A stretch of DNA of 64,000 bases, taken from NCBI GenBank assembly GCA_039621445.1, contig CP154954.1, forward strand, positions 33,887,737 to 33,951,736. Direction: 5' to 3'. Within the stretch, counting starts at the first letter, position 1, and each line of letters begins with the position of its first letter. A program made the position numbers and the translations under genes. A model generated the notes under the pieces. It saw only the letters and a program-made list of their open reading frames with translations. It was not told where the DNA came from and ran no database searches. Below, piece by piece: positions 10,455 to 18,984 of this stretch. The DNA is from Euglena gracilis (taxonomy: Eukaryota > Euglenida > Euglenophyceae > Euglenales).

Positions 10455-10581
10455 ACGGTGGTGGGGCGAACCGAGTCCACCGACCAGTGGCACAGCCTAC
10501 TGGATTTGAGTGTTCGGGGGAGAGGGAAGCTATGTACAGATGGGGAAACCCCCATGGATAGTCAGAGGTTAATCAGGAGAC
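10455..10581 (-). repeat. 3' tail copy ending the mini-element
   Basis: Same tail as E2, with the variant leader GGGGGTTTCCCCATCTGTAC that is shared with the tail of X at 10891-11016. Confidence 0.85.
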
Positions 10582-10735
10582 AGTTGCAAAGGAGTGGAAG
10601 TAGTCGATGACTTCAGAAAGCAATATCTTGAAACTTCAGATACCCAAGGTAAATAATAATGCTTGACCCCGACCCCGGGGCTTTCAAGACAAGTTATGCA
10701 GAAGACGAAAAAAATAGACACTCAAAATCCAGTGC
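10455..10735 (-). mobile_element. Mini-element: internally deleted, non-autonomous derivative
   Basis: On the minus strand this roughly 280-bp unit starts with the family leader (TTGAGTGTCTATTTTTTTCG, near 10735). After about 120 bases of sequence unlike the coding region it goes straight into the conserved 3' tail. It has both ends of the autonomous elements and no coding capacity, like the SINE-like partners of LINEs in other protists. The interior may be a deleted or replaced segment. Confidence 0.6.
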
Positions 10736-10748
10736 AAGCAACAACAAA

Positions 10749-10839
10749 ACGGTGGTGGGGCGAACCGAATCCACCGACCAGTGGCACAGCCTACTGGATT
10801 TGAAGAGTTCAGGGGAGTAAGGCTATGTACAGAGGCAAC
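10749..10839 (-). repeat. Isolated 3' tail copy
   Basis: This tail has the E2-type sequence ending CTCTGTACATAGCC and sits directly upstream (minus strand) of the mini-element leader. It may be a severely 5'-truncated insertion. Confidence 0.8.
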
Positions 10840-10890
10840 GGTGTGTGTTCTAGATAGCCTAGTAGCGTCCCCTGTCGTTGAATTAAATAT

Positions 10891-11016
10891 ACGGTGGTGG
10901 GGCGAACCGAGTCCACCGACCAGTGGCACAGCCTACTGGATTTGAGTGTTCGGGAGAGGGAAGCTATGTACAGATGGGGAAACCCCCATGGATAGTCAGA
11001 GGTTAATCAGGAGACA
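10891..11016 (-). repeat. 3' tail of element X
   Basis: The tail closes the 3' untranslated region of X, about 240 bases after its stop codon at 11261. Confidence 0.8.
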
Positions 11017-11260
11017 CCGGGGCTTTAGTAGCCCGTGGGAAATGGGGTGGATGGGAGACCATGTCGATGATCGAAGAGAGAGTCGAGGATCAGGTGGCGT
11101 CGTTGGGGTGCGCGCGGGGTGCAGTCTTTGGCAGCGGGGCGGGGAGGAGCGGCCATGGTGCATGCTCGGGTGCGGCCTTTGCTGCCGCAGCCCTGATGCT
11201 CTTGACGAGCTGTCGTGCATCGTGACCCATCTGGTGATTGATCGACGCGGCTGAGTGGTT

Positions 11261-11739
11261 TTAGCGTAGGAGGTGCTTTGGGCGCAGCATTTGCACAATC
11301 TGCCGGAAGAGGGCAAGCGCCAGAAGCTGGTAGCTTTCAGCCTGCCGCGTAGAACGGACATCTCCATGGTCCCACGAGGTTGTGCGTTTGATTATTCTGG
11401 TCAGCAGCTTCGCGCTTTCTGGTCCAAGGCCGCCCCACGTGCCCATTGCCAAGGTGGCGAAAGACCATCCTCCGTTTCGGCAGGGAGTGTCATACTTGGT
11501 GTGCTTGGCAGCCTCCTTCCTTTTCAGGAAGGTCCTCCAGCGCTCCCGCGTTGCCAGCCTTTCGGCGGCCTGCCAGCCATGAGCGACTGTGATGTCGACT
11601 GCCGTGGGCTTACCGTCCTGCCAGGTAGCCAAAAGCAAGTCAGCCGGCCTGAGCGAGCTGTCGGGTTGGTTAGGCACCAGACCTCGCGTTGCACGCTTTG
11701 ACCGTTCGTTGACAAGATGTTGAAGAGGGCGTCTTGAAC
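11261..11739 (-). pseudogene. Element X, 3' half of the restriction-like endonuclease
   Basis: On the minus strand the sequence starts at GTTCAAGACGCCC (V-Q-D-A-L-F in frame), runs through SSLRPADLLLATW and GKPTAVDITVAHGW (the PD-(D/E)XK acidic residues), then GGWSFATLAMGTWGGLGPES, and ends at LRPKHLLR stop. E3 ends QPKHVLR, so this is the true C-terminus. The first roughly 40 codons are in a different frame from the endonuclease core, so one small indel is present. The missing 5' side lies beyond E3 at 18266-18440. Confidence 0.8.
11733..11739. other. Target site duplication of E3, right (3') copy
   Basis: CTTGAAC on the plus strand (GTTCAAG on the minus). The same 7 bases are at 18266-18272 on the other side of E3. 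Joining X at this repeat restores N-A-V-Q-D-A-L-F in one frame, which is independent support. Confidence 0.85.
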
Positions 11740-11750
11740 CATAGTGGAAT

Positions 11751-11839
11751 ACGGTGGTGGGGCGAACCGAATCCACCGACCAGTGGCGCAGCCTACTGGG
11801 TTTGAAGGTCCGGAGGAGGTTAAAAGTATATACAGGTGG
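11751..11839 (-). repeat. 3' tail of E3
   Basis: Same hairpin tail as the others with a few substitutions (CCAGTAGGCTGCGCCACTGG). About 11 extra bases follow it before the target site duplication. Confidence 0.85.
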
Positions 11840-11989
11840 TGCAGGGCAGGGCAGAAGGAAAACGGGCAAGGCCCATCTTCAATATAAGGCGCAGAGGGAC
11901 GGCTGGAGTGGTTGACGGCTGGGGTGGCTGACGGTAGGGGTGAGGCGGCCTGCTTGGCGCGGGCGGGAGGGCGGGCGGATGGTTGTGGT

Positions 11990-12067
11990 GTTTTGGTGTG
12001 CGTGTGTGCGTGTGTGGGTGTGGGTGTGTGTGCGTGTGTGGGTGTGGGTGTGTGGTTGTGTTGTGTG

Positions 12068-12098
<31 letters not shown>

Positions 12099-12103
12099 TT
12101 ATT
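11990..12103. repeat. GT microsatellite and T-run in the E3 3' untranslated region
   Basis: GTGTGTGTG-rich sequence leads into a run of about 20 T on the plus strand (A-run then CA repeats on the minus). It begins about 15 bases after the E3 stop codon. It resembles a captured poly(A) followed by simple repeat, but the conserved tail lies beyond it. Confidence 0.8.
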
Positions 12104-12114
12104 TTCTTCCGTGG

Positions 12115-13554
12115 TTAACGGAGGACGTGCTTGGGTTGTAAGAGGTGGAACACTTCTCGGAGCAAGGCGATGGCCACATTTTGGTAGATTTCCGCTTGCT
12201 TGGTTTCGCGCTCAGCGCCCTGTTGCCAGGACGATGCGCGTTTGGCCACTCTGCTCAGTGTCTTGGCCGTTTCCGGTCCCATGCCACCCCATGTCCCGAG
12301 GGCGAAAGGTGTGAAGCACCACCCTGCTTGCTGACATGGCACGTTGTATTTCTGCTTTTTGGCGTCCTCCCTCCTCTTCAGGAAGGATCTCCAGCGTTCG
12401 CGGGTCGCTGTGTGTTCTGCCGCTTGCCAGCCGTGGCAGACGGTAACGTCCAGCGCCGTCGGCTTCCCCTCGGACCAGCAGTCCAGCAGGAGGTCCGCCG
12501 GGCGTAGGTGACTGTCTCGGGCCGTTGGCAGGGAAACTTCCTTCTGCACCCGGTGACCGCTGTTGGACAAGGTTTGAAACAGAGCGTCCTGAACAGCGTT
12601 GTGCCGGGCTGAGAAGTTGTTCCTGCGGCAGCAAAGCAGGTGGTCGCCTTCCTGGTCCAGAGGCTGGCCGCACCCTGTGCACGGCTGGCTGACGTCCTCC
12701 AGCACCGGCAGCCCTAACCACCACTTCAGTCCCAAGGTGTACTCCTCGCTAGAGAAGGTGGTGTGGGAGTTGTTGGAAGGGGTGGCCGCCATCCACCCGT
12801 GTCCGAACCCCGTGGCTTGTTCAAGGAGGCGGTTCTGGTCGCGGGGCCGGGCCTGGTCCACAAGGCCATCCATCGCCTTTTTGCCCAGCTCGTGGTTCCA
12901 CCACTTTTGCCTCCGGGGTTCTTGGTCCGCGGAGGCGAGTCGTCGTGGGTTGTGGAGGAAGGTGGTGACCGTGGCATGGTTGGCTCCTAGCCTGCCCCGG
13001 AGGTCGTCCAGGACGGGCGCGACCAGGGGTAGCTGCAGGCCGGATGCGTAGTCGGGCACACCCACGCGCCTGGCCCCGTCTGAGTAGAAGTCTGCAAGGC
13101 AGGAGATCCTGGCTGCGGGCTGAGTGCAGGACGGGACGCGGAGGCCGCAGCCCCCGCTGGATAGGGGCAGCGACGCTTGTGTCCGCTGTTGTGGGTTCAG
13201 TGCCGTGCCCAGTATGTCCTCGAAGGCGTTCATGATGACCTCCGAGCAGCCTGTAACCTGATCTTGGCTGCCATACGAGTCGGACGCGCGTAGGAGGTGG
13301 TTCACTTTGCAGCCGTCAAGACAGCTCCGCAGAAGGTGATGTGCCACCTGGGCGTCGGTGAGGGACGTTATGGTAGATGAGGCCTTCTCGATCTTAGCGG
13401 CAGCATCCGCCCACGCTTTCTTGGTGGTGTCGGAGGACGCGGGGTGGTCTACTGGGATACCGAGCACGGTATGCCTTCCCCTGGTGACCAAGGGACCACT
13501 TGCAATCTGTCGCAACTGGGTGCACTCCGCGCTCCCGGGCCCCACAAGACGCAC
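12115..13554 (-). CDS. E3 RT thumb, zinc knuckle and restriction-like endonuclease
   Basis: This 479-codon frame continues the RT C-terminal to motif D. It holds the long linker, then CTGCGQPLDQEGDHLLCC followed by NNFSARHNAVQ, a Cys/His knuckle of the C-x2-C...H...C/H type found before the REL endonuclease. RPADLLLDCWSEGKPTALDV (acidic nuclease residues) follows, then RERWRSFLKRR and the WGGMGPETAK block. It ends at KHVLR and TAA. The real protein would enter from the upstream frame, since the motif D text QKCVLWGPG lies in another frame at about 13545. Role: target nicking and target-primed reverse transcription. The knuckle and nuclease are intact in this copy. Confidence 0.85.
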   Translation of the reverse strand: MRLVGPGSAECTQLRQIASGPLVTRGRHTVLGIPVDHPASSDTTKKAWADAAAKIEKASSTITSLTDAQVAHHLLRSCLDGCKVNHLLRASDSYGSQDQVTGCSEVIMNAFEDILGTALNPQQRTQASLPLSSGGCGLRVPSCTQPAARISCLADFYSDGARRVGVPDYASGLQLPLVAPVLDDLRGRLGANHATVTTFLHNPRRLASADQEPRRQKWWNHELGKKAMDGLVDQARPRDQNRLLEQATGFGHGWMAATPSNNSHTTFSSEEYTLGLKWWLGLPVLEDVSQPCTGCGQPLDQEGDHLLCCRRNNFSARHNAVQDALFQTLSNSGHRVQKEVSLPTARDSHLRPADLLLDCWSEGKPTALDVTVCHGWQAAEHTATRERWRSFLKRREDAKKQKYNVPCQQAGWCFTPFALGTWGGMGPETAKTLSRVAKRASSWQQGAERETKQAEIYQNVAIALLREVFHLLQPKHVLR

Positions 13555-13828
13555 TTCTGCAGGTTGAGGCCAAGGCCAATGCGGTGGGACTCTTGCAGCA
13601 GGAAACGGAGGCAGTGTTCAATCCTGTCGGGGGTTCCGACCAGGAGGCCGTCGTCCAGGTACCAGCTGTTCCATAGCAGCTGGCCGTCCCTGGTTATCTG
13701 GTCCAGCAGCGGCTGCAGCGCCAGGGCGAACCCGATGGGGCCCAGAGGGCAGCCCTGGTGTGTGCCCCTCTGGGAAAGGATGGTGCGGCCCCCGCAGAAG
13801 AGGGGGACGGGCCCGCTGTATGCAAACC

Positions 13829-16800
13829 TCAGGAAATTGAACAGACTGGGTGTACGGGTCTCGGCCTCTGTAAGGTCGCCCCTCGGTCAACTGTGTTGAA
13901 AGCATTGGAGTAGTCCACCTGGAGGGAAACCCAGGGTGAGGTGTCCCCCAGCTGAAGCACGAGGTGCTGCATGCCCAGGGCAACAGCCTCGGCGGCGTTC
14001 CGTACCCCCACCCCGACCTGGGTGGGGGCGAGCGTTGCAACCTCCGACCGGGCATGTGGTGTCTGGAGCAGCGTTTTCCCTACCAGGCGGCGGATGGTCT
14101 CCCCAACCGCCACTGGCCGCACCCCGTTGTCCTTCTTGCGGAGTGGGGTCAGATTCGCGCAGCACCAGGCCGCGGCGTGGTGCGGTGGTAGCTGGCCGTC
14201 AATCCAGAACTGGGTCAGCCGCGCAAGGGCTGTGATCAGCTTGGCTCCCCGGCCCGGCCTACGAAGGCAGTCTTGGAGGTGGCTGGGCCGCAGGCCCGAC
14301 GGGCCTGCGGCGGAACCCCGTGGGAAACGGCGGATGGCCTCCTTCAGTCTGTCCTCCCATTCCGGGATGTGGTTCTCAGGGAAGGGCTTAACCTGTCGCG
14401 GGAGGCGGTTGGTGTCCACCGGTCTGCCGCTTGGGTGCAACTTCTCCAGGGCAGCCCAGACATCCGGATCATCCGGTTGGTGCGCGCCCTCAGAGAGCAG
14501 TAGCTGGACTGCCTTCGCGGACGCCCCTTCTGCGGTGAGGGTGCGCACCCGTCTCGTTATGGCCTCACTGAGGGCGGTCGGCTGCGTTCTTGAGCGTTTT
14601 TCCGCCCTGGTTTCCACGACGGAGTGTCGAGCCTGTGCGTCCTTTAGTGCCTCTGTCAGAAGGGTGCCGTAGTCCCCCTCGCGGAACAGTTTGGTACGCC
14701 GCAGCAGGATGGACTCCAGCTCCGCTGCCGGCGGCGGTTTGGTAGTCGACACCGGTCGGAGGACGAGTTTCGGGAAGGATAGGACGCTGAATAGAGCAGC
14801 GTCCGAGGGTGCGTGCGTGTATGCGTTGATGGCATCTGCCAAAGTGTCAAAGACAGGTTGCTGGCAGGCCGAGGGCAGGTGAATAAGGGTGGAGATTCTT
14901 TGTTGGAGGACGTGGGTGATGTCGCATGGGGGAGTGCCCACGACAAGGTTGTGTGTGGGCCGTCCCCGGAGGTTGGACTCCTGCCCCGCGCTGTCGATAA
15001 CTACCGCGGCGTCAAGTTCCGGGTGGGCCAGGTCCAGAAAGAGGTGGTCGTGGTTCCGGGCATTCGCAGCAGCCGGTGCGCCATGAGGTGGCCCGGAGGC
15101 CGGGCGCTTGGCTGGCCCAGGGTTCTCCTCCACGTCTCCACAGGTGAGGAGGCTACCCCGTCCGCGGGTTGCCCCCCGTATGCAAGGACTTCCCCGCGGC
15201 GGACAACGATGGCCGTTTTTTGGCAGTGAGTCGGCTACCGCTGCCGGATCCATGGGGGCCCGTGGCTCGTGGAGGAGGGAGTGGGGGGTGGGGGTCAGCC
15301 GAAAAGCCGGGCGTAAGAGCGGTGGGCTAGGGGCGGCAAACTGAAGAGGGAGCAGCGTGGGGCAGTCCCAAGGCCATTGCCACAGTCCGCAGCGAGGGCA
15401 CCAGCAGGGGGTCTGACCGCGGATGTCCCACAAGGCGTTCCGGTGGAATAGGAATGTCCGGCCTGCATAGTCCCCTAGGTGGAAGACTTCGCCGCCATGA
15501 GTGGAGCGGCGTTCTATGATAAGGCGTTGTTGGCCAAGGGAGAGGAGCGGCGCAAGGGGGTAAGGGGAGTGCGCGCGGCGCGAGAGCTGCCGTCCGTGGT
15601 CAGCGCCCCGGTGGGGACCCGGTGGGGGCCGGGCGCCGCATGGGCTGCCGCTGCCGGTGTGGCATATCCGTAGGGCTGTGGTCGACCACGTGGGGGCCGG
15701 CAGCAGCGCTGTCCCCCGGGCCCGGTAGATGGGGCATCGCGGTAAGGTCACGGAATGCAAGGAGAGGCGCCGCAGGCCGGCCAGCGCGGTGGACCACTCC
15801 GGTGCGAGGAGGATGATGTTGCCCCCATATCGAAGGACGTGTTCCAAAACACGGGGGAGCAGGGAGAAGGGTGGGTTGCACCACAGCGGGTTTGGCAAGT
15901 TCCAATTCTGGAGGAAAGCATCCTCCCTTGATGACCAGAAGGCGTCCAGTTGGGTGTTATTTTGGTCGGCGAAAGCGTCGATGGTGGGCGGGTCATGGGG
16001 GGACAGAGCCCGCACCACCGCCTGGAACCACTCGGTGTCCAGCATGAAGTCTTCGCGTGGTGCGAGGGGGGGGAGAACGGAGGAAGCCCGGCCGGAGGTC
16101 GTGGGGCCGGGGTTGCTCTCCACATCTCCCGCAGTGAGGATGTCTGCGCCCCTGCCGCTCCGAGCCCGCGGGGGAACCCCCAGGGGGCGGCAGCCGGCGG
16201 CCTGCCGGCGAAGTGTGGAGGTGAGGACCCGCCCATGCGGGGCTCCCTGTGAGTCACTGAGGGAAGCAGCTACGTGGGGTGGGGGTGAGGCCCCGGGGGG
16301 TGCCGGAGTCGCGCTGCTGGGCCCAAGAGCCGGCGCTCCCCGTCTGGGACGCGTGGAGTCATCGTCGTCGGCATCGTCATCCTCCGGGTCGCTATCGACG
16401 TCAGAGAGAGACGGTGGTTGGCAGATCTGCATGTGGGCGACTATGGGCGCTGGGTACGGGGTCGCAGTCGACCATCCGCACATTTGGCAGTGTACCAGCC
16501 ACCACTCGCCGTTTGGGAGGGACTCCAAGTGCTGTAGCCTCCAGCGCCACGAGTCTTCTCTTATGGAGGGGAGAGAGAAAATGTTGCCCATGGGCCTACC
16601 CGCCTGGCAGTGATGGGACTGCATGCCTTGGAGGGAGGACAGGTTGACGTGCTGAGAGCACAAGAGGCATCTCGCATATTCGGACCCTGCCGACGCGAGG
16701 TCTTCTGCCGTCCCCGACGACGAGGGGCCGGCGGTTACCGGGGTGAGCAGACGTAGCCACCGCCAGTGTTGGCCAGTCCAGTAGATCTCCTCCCAGACGT

Positions 16801-16951
16801 CGTCGGGCGCCAGGGGGGGGGATGGGCTCGCCGGTCCCCCCGGGCGAGGCCCCGGGTTCTCCTCGATATCGCCGCAGCAGAGGATATCCCTGTGGCAGAG
16901 CTGCCTCGAGAGGCCGGGGCGACTGTGACCGTCGGCGTGATGCCACCCCAT
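13829..16951 (-). CDS. E3 ORF2: polyprotein with three 2As, Dam-like segment and first half of RT
   Basis: The open frame has 1040 codons. Residues 27-35 are GDIEENPGP (2A-1). About 85-110 and 140-165 are Cys/His pairs (CLLCSQHV...HHC and CQMCGWST...HMQIC), zinc-finger-like as in the N-terminus of R2 proteins. An Asp-rich stretch follows. About 272-280 is GDVESNPGP (2A-2). About 305-400 contains TIDAFADQNN, a Trp/Phe-rich spacer, WCNPPFSLLPRVLEHVL and IILLAPEW, the pattern of phage/DIRS-type N6-adenine methyltransferases with NPPF as the catalytic motif. A CWCPRCGLW segment lies near 510. About 597-613 is GRGSLLTCGDVEENPGP (2A-3). A conserved module and RT fingers (GSAAGPSGLRPSHLQDCL, about 880) end at motif A VDYSNAFN (about 1015). 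The frame then breaks; the RT palm with QRGTHQGCPLGP and WYLDD continues in another frame at 13870-13560. Confidence 0.85.
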   Translation of the reverse strand: MGWHHADGHSRPGLSRQLCHRDILCCGDIEENPGPRPGGPASPSPPLAPDDVWEEIYWTGQHWRWLRLLTPVTAGPSSSGTAEDLASAGSEYARCLLCSQHVNLSSLQGMQSHHCQAGRPMGNIFSLPSIREDSWRWRLQHLESLPNGEWWLVHCQMCGWSTATPYPAPIVAHMQICQPPSLSDVDSDPEDDDADDDDSTRPRRGAPALGPSSATPAPPGASPPPHVAASLSDSQGAPHGRVLTSTLRRQAAGCRPLGVPPRARSGRGADILTAGDVESNPGPTTSGRASSVLPPLAPREDFMLDTEWFQAVVRALSPHDPPTIDAFADQNNTQLDAFWSSREDAFLQNWNLPNPLWCNPPFSLLPRVLEHVLRYGGNIILLAPEWSTALAGLRRLSLHSVTLPRCPIYRARGTALLPAPTWSTTALRICHTGSGSPCGARPPPGPHRGADHGRQLSRRAHSPYPLAPLLSLGQQRLIIERRSTHGGEVFHLGDYAGRTFLFHRNALWDIRGQTPCWCPRCGLWQWPWDCPTLLPLQFAAPSPPLLRPAFRLTPTPHSLLHEPRAPMDPAAVADSLPKNGHRCPPRGSPCIRGATRGRGSLLTCGDVEENPGPAKRPASGPPHGAPAAANARNHDHLFLDLAHPELDAAVVIDSAGQESNLRGRPTHNLVVGTPPCDITHVLQQRISTLIHLPSACQQPVFDTLADAINAYTHAPSDAALFSVLSFPKLVLRPVSTTKPPPAAELESILLRRTKLFREGDYGTLLTEALKDAQARHSVVETRAEKRSRTQPTALSEAITRRVRTLTAEGASAKAVQLLLSEGAHQPDDPDVWAALEKLHPSGRPVDTNRLPRQVKPFPENHIPEWEDRLKEAIRRFPRGSAAGPSGLRPSHLQDCLRRPGRGAKLITALARLTQFWIDGQLPPHHAAAWCCANLTPLRKKDNGVRPVAVGETIRRLVGKTLLQTPHARSEVATLAPTQVGVGVRNAAEAVALGMQHLVLQLGDTSPWVSLQVDYSNAFNTVDRGATLQRPRPVHPVCSIS

Positions 16952-17278
16952 TGTATGCCCGTGGTGCCGGCCCCCCCGAGGGGCGGTAGCCGGCCGCCCC
17001 CCCCCCCTCTTGGGGCTGCACGCAGGGGGGATACAGGAGCAGCTGGACGTCGTCGTCCGCTAGGTCAGACCAGGTGCGACCGGGGGGGTGGGGGGGCAGG
17101 GGGGAAGCGGTGATATGAATTCCCTCCAGCCAGTGGTCCACGAGGACTTTTTTGTATTTTTTCCTGGACCCGGTCCATTCCCCCCAGATGGAGGCGTCCG
17201 TCGAAGACAGCACAGACCAATCGTCTGCTGCTGAAATCGAGTTTGTCGGCAGGTTGGCCGGGGCACTGGAACTGGCTG

Positions 17279-18214
17279 CTAAGGTGTGCTCCTTTTTTTG
17301 TGCAGCCCTTTTTTGGTCCACCAGGTCGGTGACCATTTTCTTTTCCTCAGTGGACCTTGTCCTGAGTTTTTCCAAAATCCTCTGGATTTGGGGTGTTGTG
17401 GTGCATTTTTTGGGGGGGGGCCTTGGCCCAGTCCTGGGTGTGACTTCAAAAACTTCTGCCCCCCCCCCCTCTTCCACTCCCCCCCCCCTTCGATTTGGCA
17501 GGGCACAAATGAAGGAGATGGTGGGAGGAAGGGTCCAGAGGGTCCAGCTGCCATTAAGAGCGGGGCATCGGTAGCAATGGACATGTGGCTGCCATTTGAA
17601 TTTAAATTTAAATTTGGAACATTTCCAAGCAGCATCCACATGATTTGTAGCAGCAGCTGTCGCAGCACGTCGGTGGGGAGCTGCAGCCCTTGGTTGGCTG
17701 TTGCACAGGCTGTCATGGTGGGGGTGTTCCCCACAGGGCCCCCCAGGAGGCTGCCCATCTGGGCCCCCATTTGGCTGCCCATTTGCCCCATTTGGGGCTG
17801 CAGCTGTTGCTGCTGTTGCTGCTGTGGCTGCTGTTGTTGCTGGGCAGTCCTTCCAGGCTTCCCCTGGGGATTTAAAGGTGTGTGGTGTGTGTGGTGTGTG
17901 TGTGTGTGTTGTAGCCAGGGGGGAGGTAAGGGCTGCTCAGGCTGGTGTCGGAGGTGGCGGGGGATGTAGCGGCTCTGGTGTTTTTTTTTGAGGAACTCCT
18001 CGTAGGCTTCGTCTTCTTGTCGCCTCCTTTTTCCCGGTCGTCCTTCCTCCACCTTGTCGGCCAGCTCTTCCACTTTGCTTGCTAATACCACCATATTCTG
18101 AGCCACCAGGCTCACTTGCTCCAGCACCGAATTCAATTTTTTGTTGAGGATGACGTTGTCCAGCGGCACTTCCAGCACGGCTGGCGGGTCTTCTGGGGCC
18201 GCGGCCCCCGACAT
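17279..18214 (-). CDS. E3 ORF1: gag-like protein with coiled coil and Q-rich tract
   Basis: The ATG at 18214 is 51 bases from the element end. Residues about 15-60 form a heptad-like region (LNKKLNSVLEQVSLVAQNMV...) likely to be a coiled coil, followed by the basic block KRRRQEDEAYEEFLKKK shared with E1 ORF1. His/Pro-rich, poly-Gln and Met/Gly-rich low-complexity stretches follow. After a C-run near 17470 the coding signal continues in the next frame (about 17430-16960: KYKKVLVDHWLEG and a Pro-rich end) up to the region of 2A-1, so ORF1 and ORF2 may originally have been one frame or closely linked. Role by analogy: RNA binding and trimerisation of a non-LTR ORF1 protein (inference). Confidence 0.6.
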   Translation of the reverse strand: MSGAAAPEDPPAVLEVPLDNVILNKKLNSVLEQVSLVAQNMVVLASKVEELADKVEEGRPGKRRRQEDEAYEEFLKKKHQSRYIPRHLRHQPEQPLPPPWLQHTHTHHTHHTPLNPQGKPGRTAQQQQQPQQQQQQQLQPQMGQMGSQMGAQMGSLLGGPVGNTPTMTACATANQGLQLPTDVLRQLLLQIMWMLLGNVPNLNLNSNGSHMSIATDAPLLMAAGPSGPFLPPSPSFVPCQIEGGGEWKRGGGQKFLKSHPGLGQGPPPKNAPQHPKSRGFWKNSGQGPLRKRKWSPTWWTKKGLHKKRSTP

Positions 18215-18265
18215 GGCGGTTTATGCGGAAATCGAAAAAAAATGGACACTCAGAAAGTTGTGACA

Positions 18266-18272
18266 CTTGAAC
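18266..18272. other. Target site duplication of E3, left (5') copy
   Basis: CTTGAAC on the plus strand, matching 11733-11739. Confidence 0.85.
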
Positions 18273-18440
18273 GGCGTTGTGACGGTTCGCGAAGTTGTTA
18301 CGGATGTAGCAAAGATCGTGGTCTCCATGAACATCCACCGGGGCCTGACAGCCAGCACAGATAGTCGGTGTGACCGCTAGTGGCAAACCCAGCCACCATT
18401 TCAGTCCCAGCCGGTAGTCCGCCGGGTCGATGACGGTGTG
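18266..18440 (-). pseudogene. Element X, 5' remnant ending in the zinc knuckle
   Basis: The minus-strand frame reads DYRLGLKWWLGLPL, then CAGCQAPVDVHGDHDLC and RNNFANRHNAVQ, where E3 begins. It matches the E3 knuckle region residue by residue in motif positions and continues in frame into 11739. The 5' side is truncated near 18440, where it abuts a tail sequence in the opposite orientation. Confidence 0.85.
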
Positions 18441-18442
18441 TA

Positions 18443-18495
18443 TCAAAATCCAGTAGGCTGTGCCACTGGTCGGTGGATTCGGTTCGCCCCACCAA
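18443..18495 (+). repeat. Retrotransposon 3' tail in opposite orientation
   Basis: The same CCAGTAGGCTGTGCCACTGG tail reads on the plus strand here, unlike the five other copies. It abuts the truncated 5' edge of X, so X probably landed at or in an older, oppositely oriented tail. Confidence 0.8.
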
Positions 18496-18984
18496 ACCCG
18501 CGCCCAAGTGAAATTGGGCACCCCGTTTCCCCCTCAGGAGTGTTTTAAACACTTCTTTCAACCAGGCTGTAACGGCGCGCTGCACGCTTGTGCATGGCTG
18601 ACCACGCTGGACAAAAACCTGAAATTTTGGCATCACAATGGTTTTTTGGCATATCACTGAATTTGTCAGAATTTTTTTTGTTGGCCAGGTGCACGAATGA
18701 TAGGAGGATCCCACCGAGCCAAAGTCCTTGGGGTGAGAACATTGTGCGGTGAATGTTCGCCGATCCAATCAACCGCATCAACCCCCTTTATTGAATTTGA
18801 GCCCCCCCCCTCCAAATTCATTTCTCTTGGTTGGGCTGAAAATGCATGCAGACACATTGGACCTCAAAAACTGTCAAAAAAGTCCCATTTTTAAAAAAAA
18901 ATTGAAACTGTGCTGGGTGGAGGCCGAGGACACATCCATCATGCAAATCATTGGATAAGTGAATAGGGATATGGATACGGTTAG

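Larger units (their letters stand above)
11740..18265 (-). mobile_element. E3: most complete 2A-bearing non-LTR retrotransposon, inserted into X
   Basis: The 6.5-kb minus-strand element is bounded by a 7-bp direct repeat. It has a 51-base leader with GAGTGTCCATTTTTTTTCG, a gag-like ORF1 (ATG 18214) and a long ORF2. ORF2 has three canonical 2A motifs, zinc-finger-like segments, a Dam-like segment, reverse transcriptase, CCHC-type knuckle and PD-(D/E)XK endonuclease. The 3' untranslated region has an A-run plus CA-repeat, and the shared tail follows. Two or three frameshifts lie between 13535 and 13890 and between ORF1 and the first 2A. Some could be sequencing errors because the rest of the frame is open for over 1000 codons. 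Confidence 0.85.

Noticed and set aside
18443-18495. Twin-priming inversion as the origin of the inverted tail
   Set aside because: Twin priming inverts 5' sequence of the inserted element, whereas this is 3' tail sequence; an older separate insertion is simpler.
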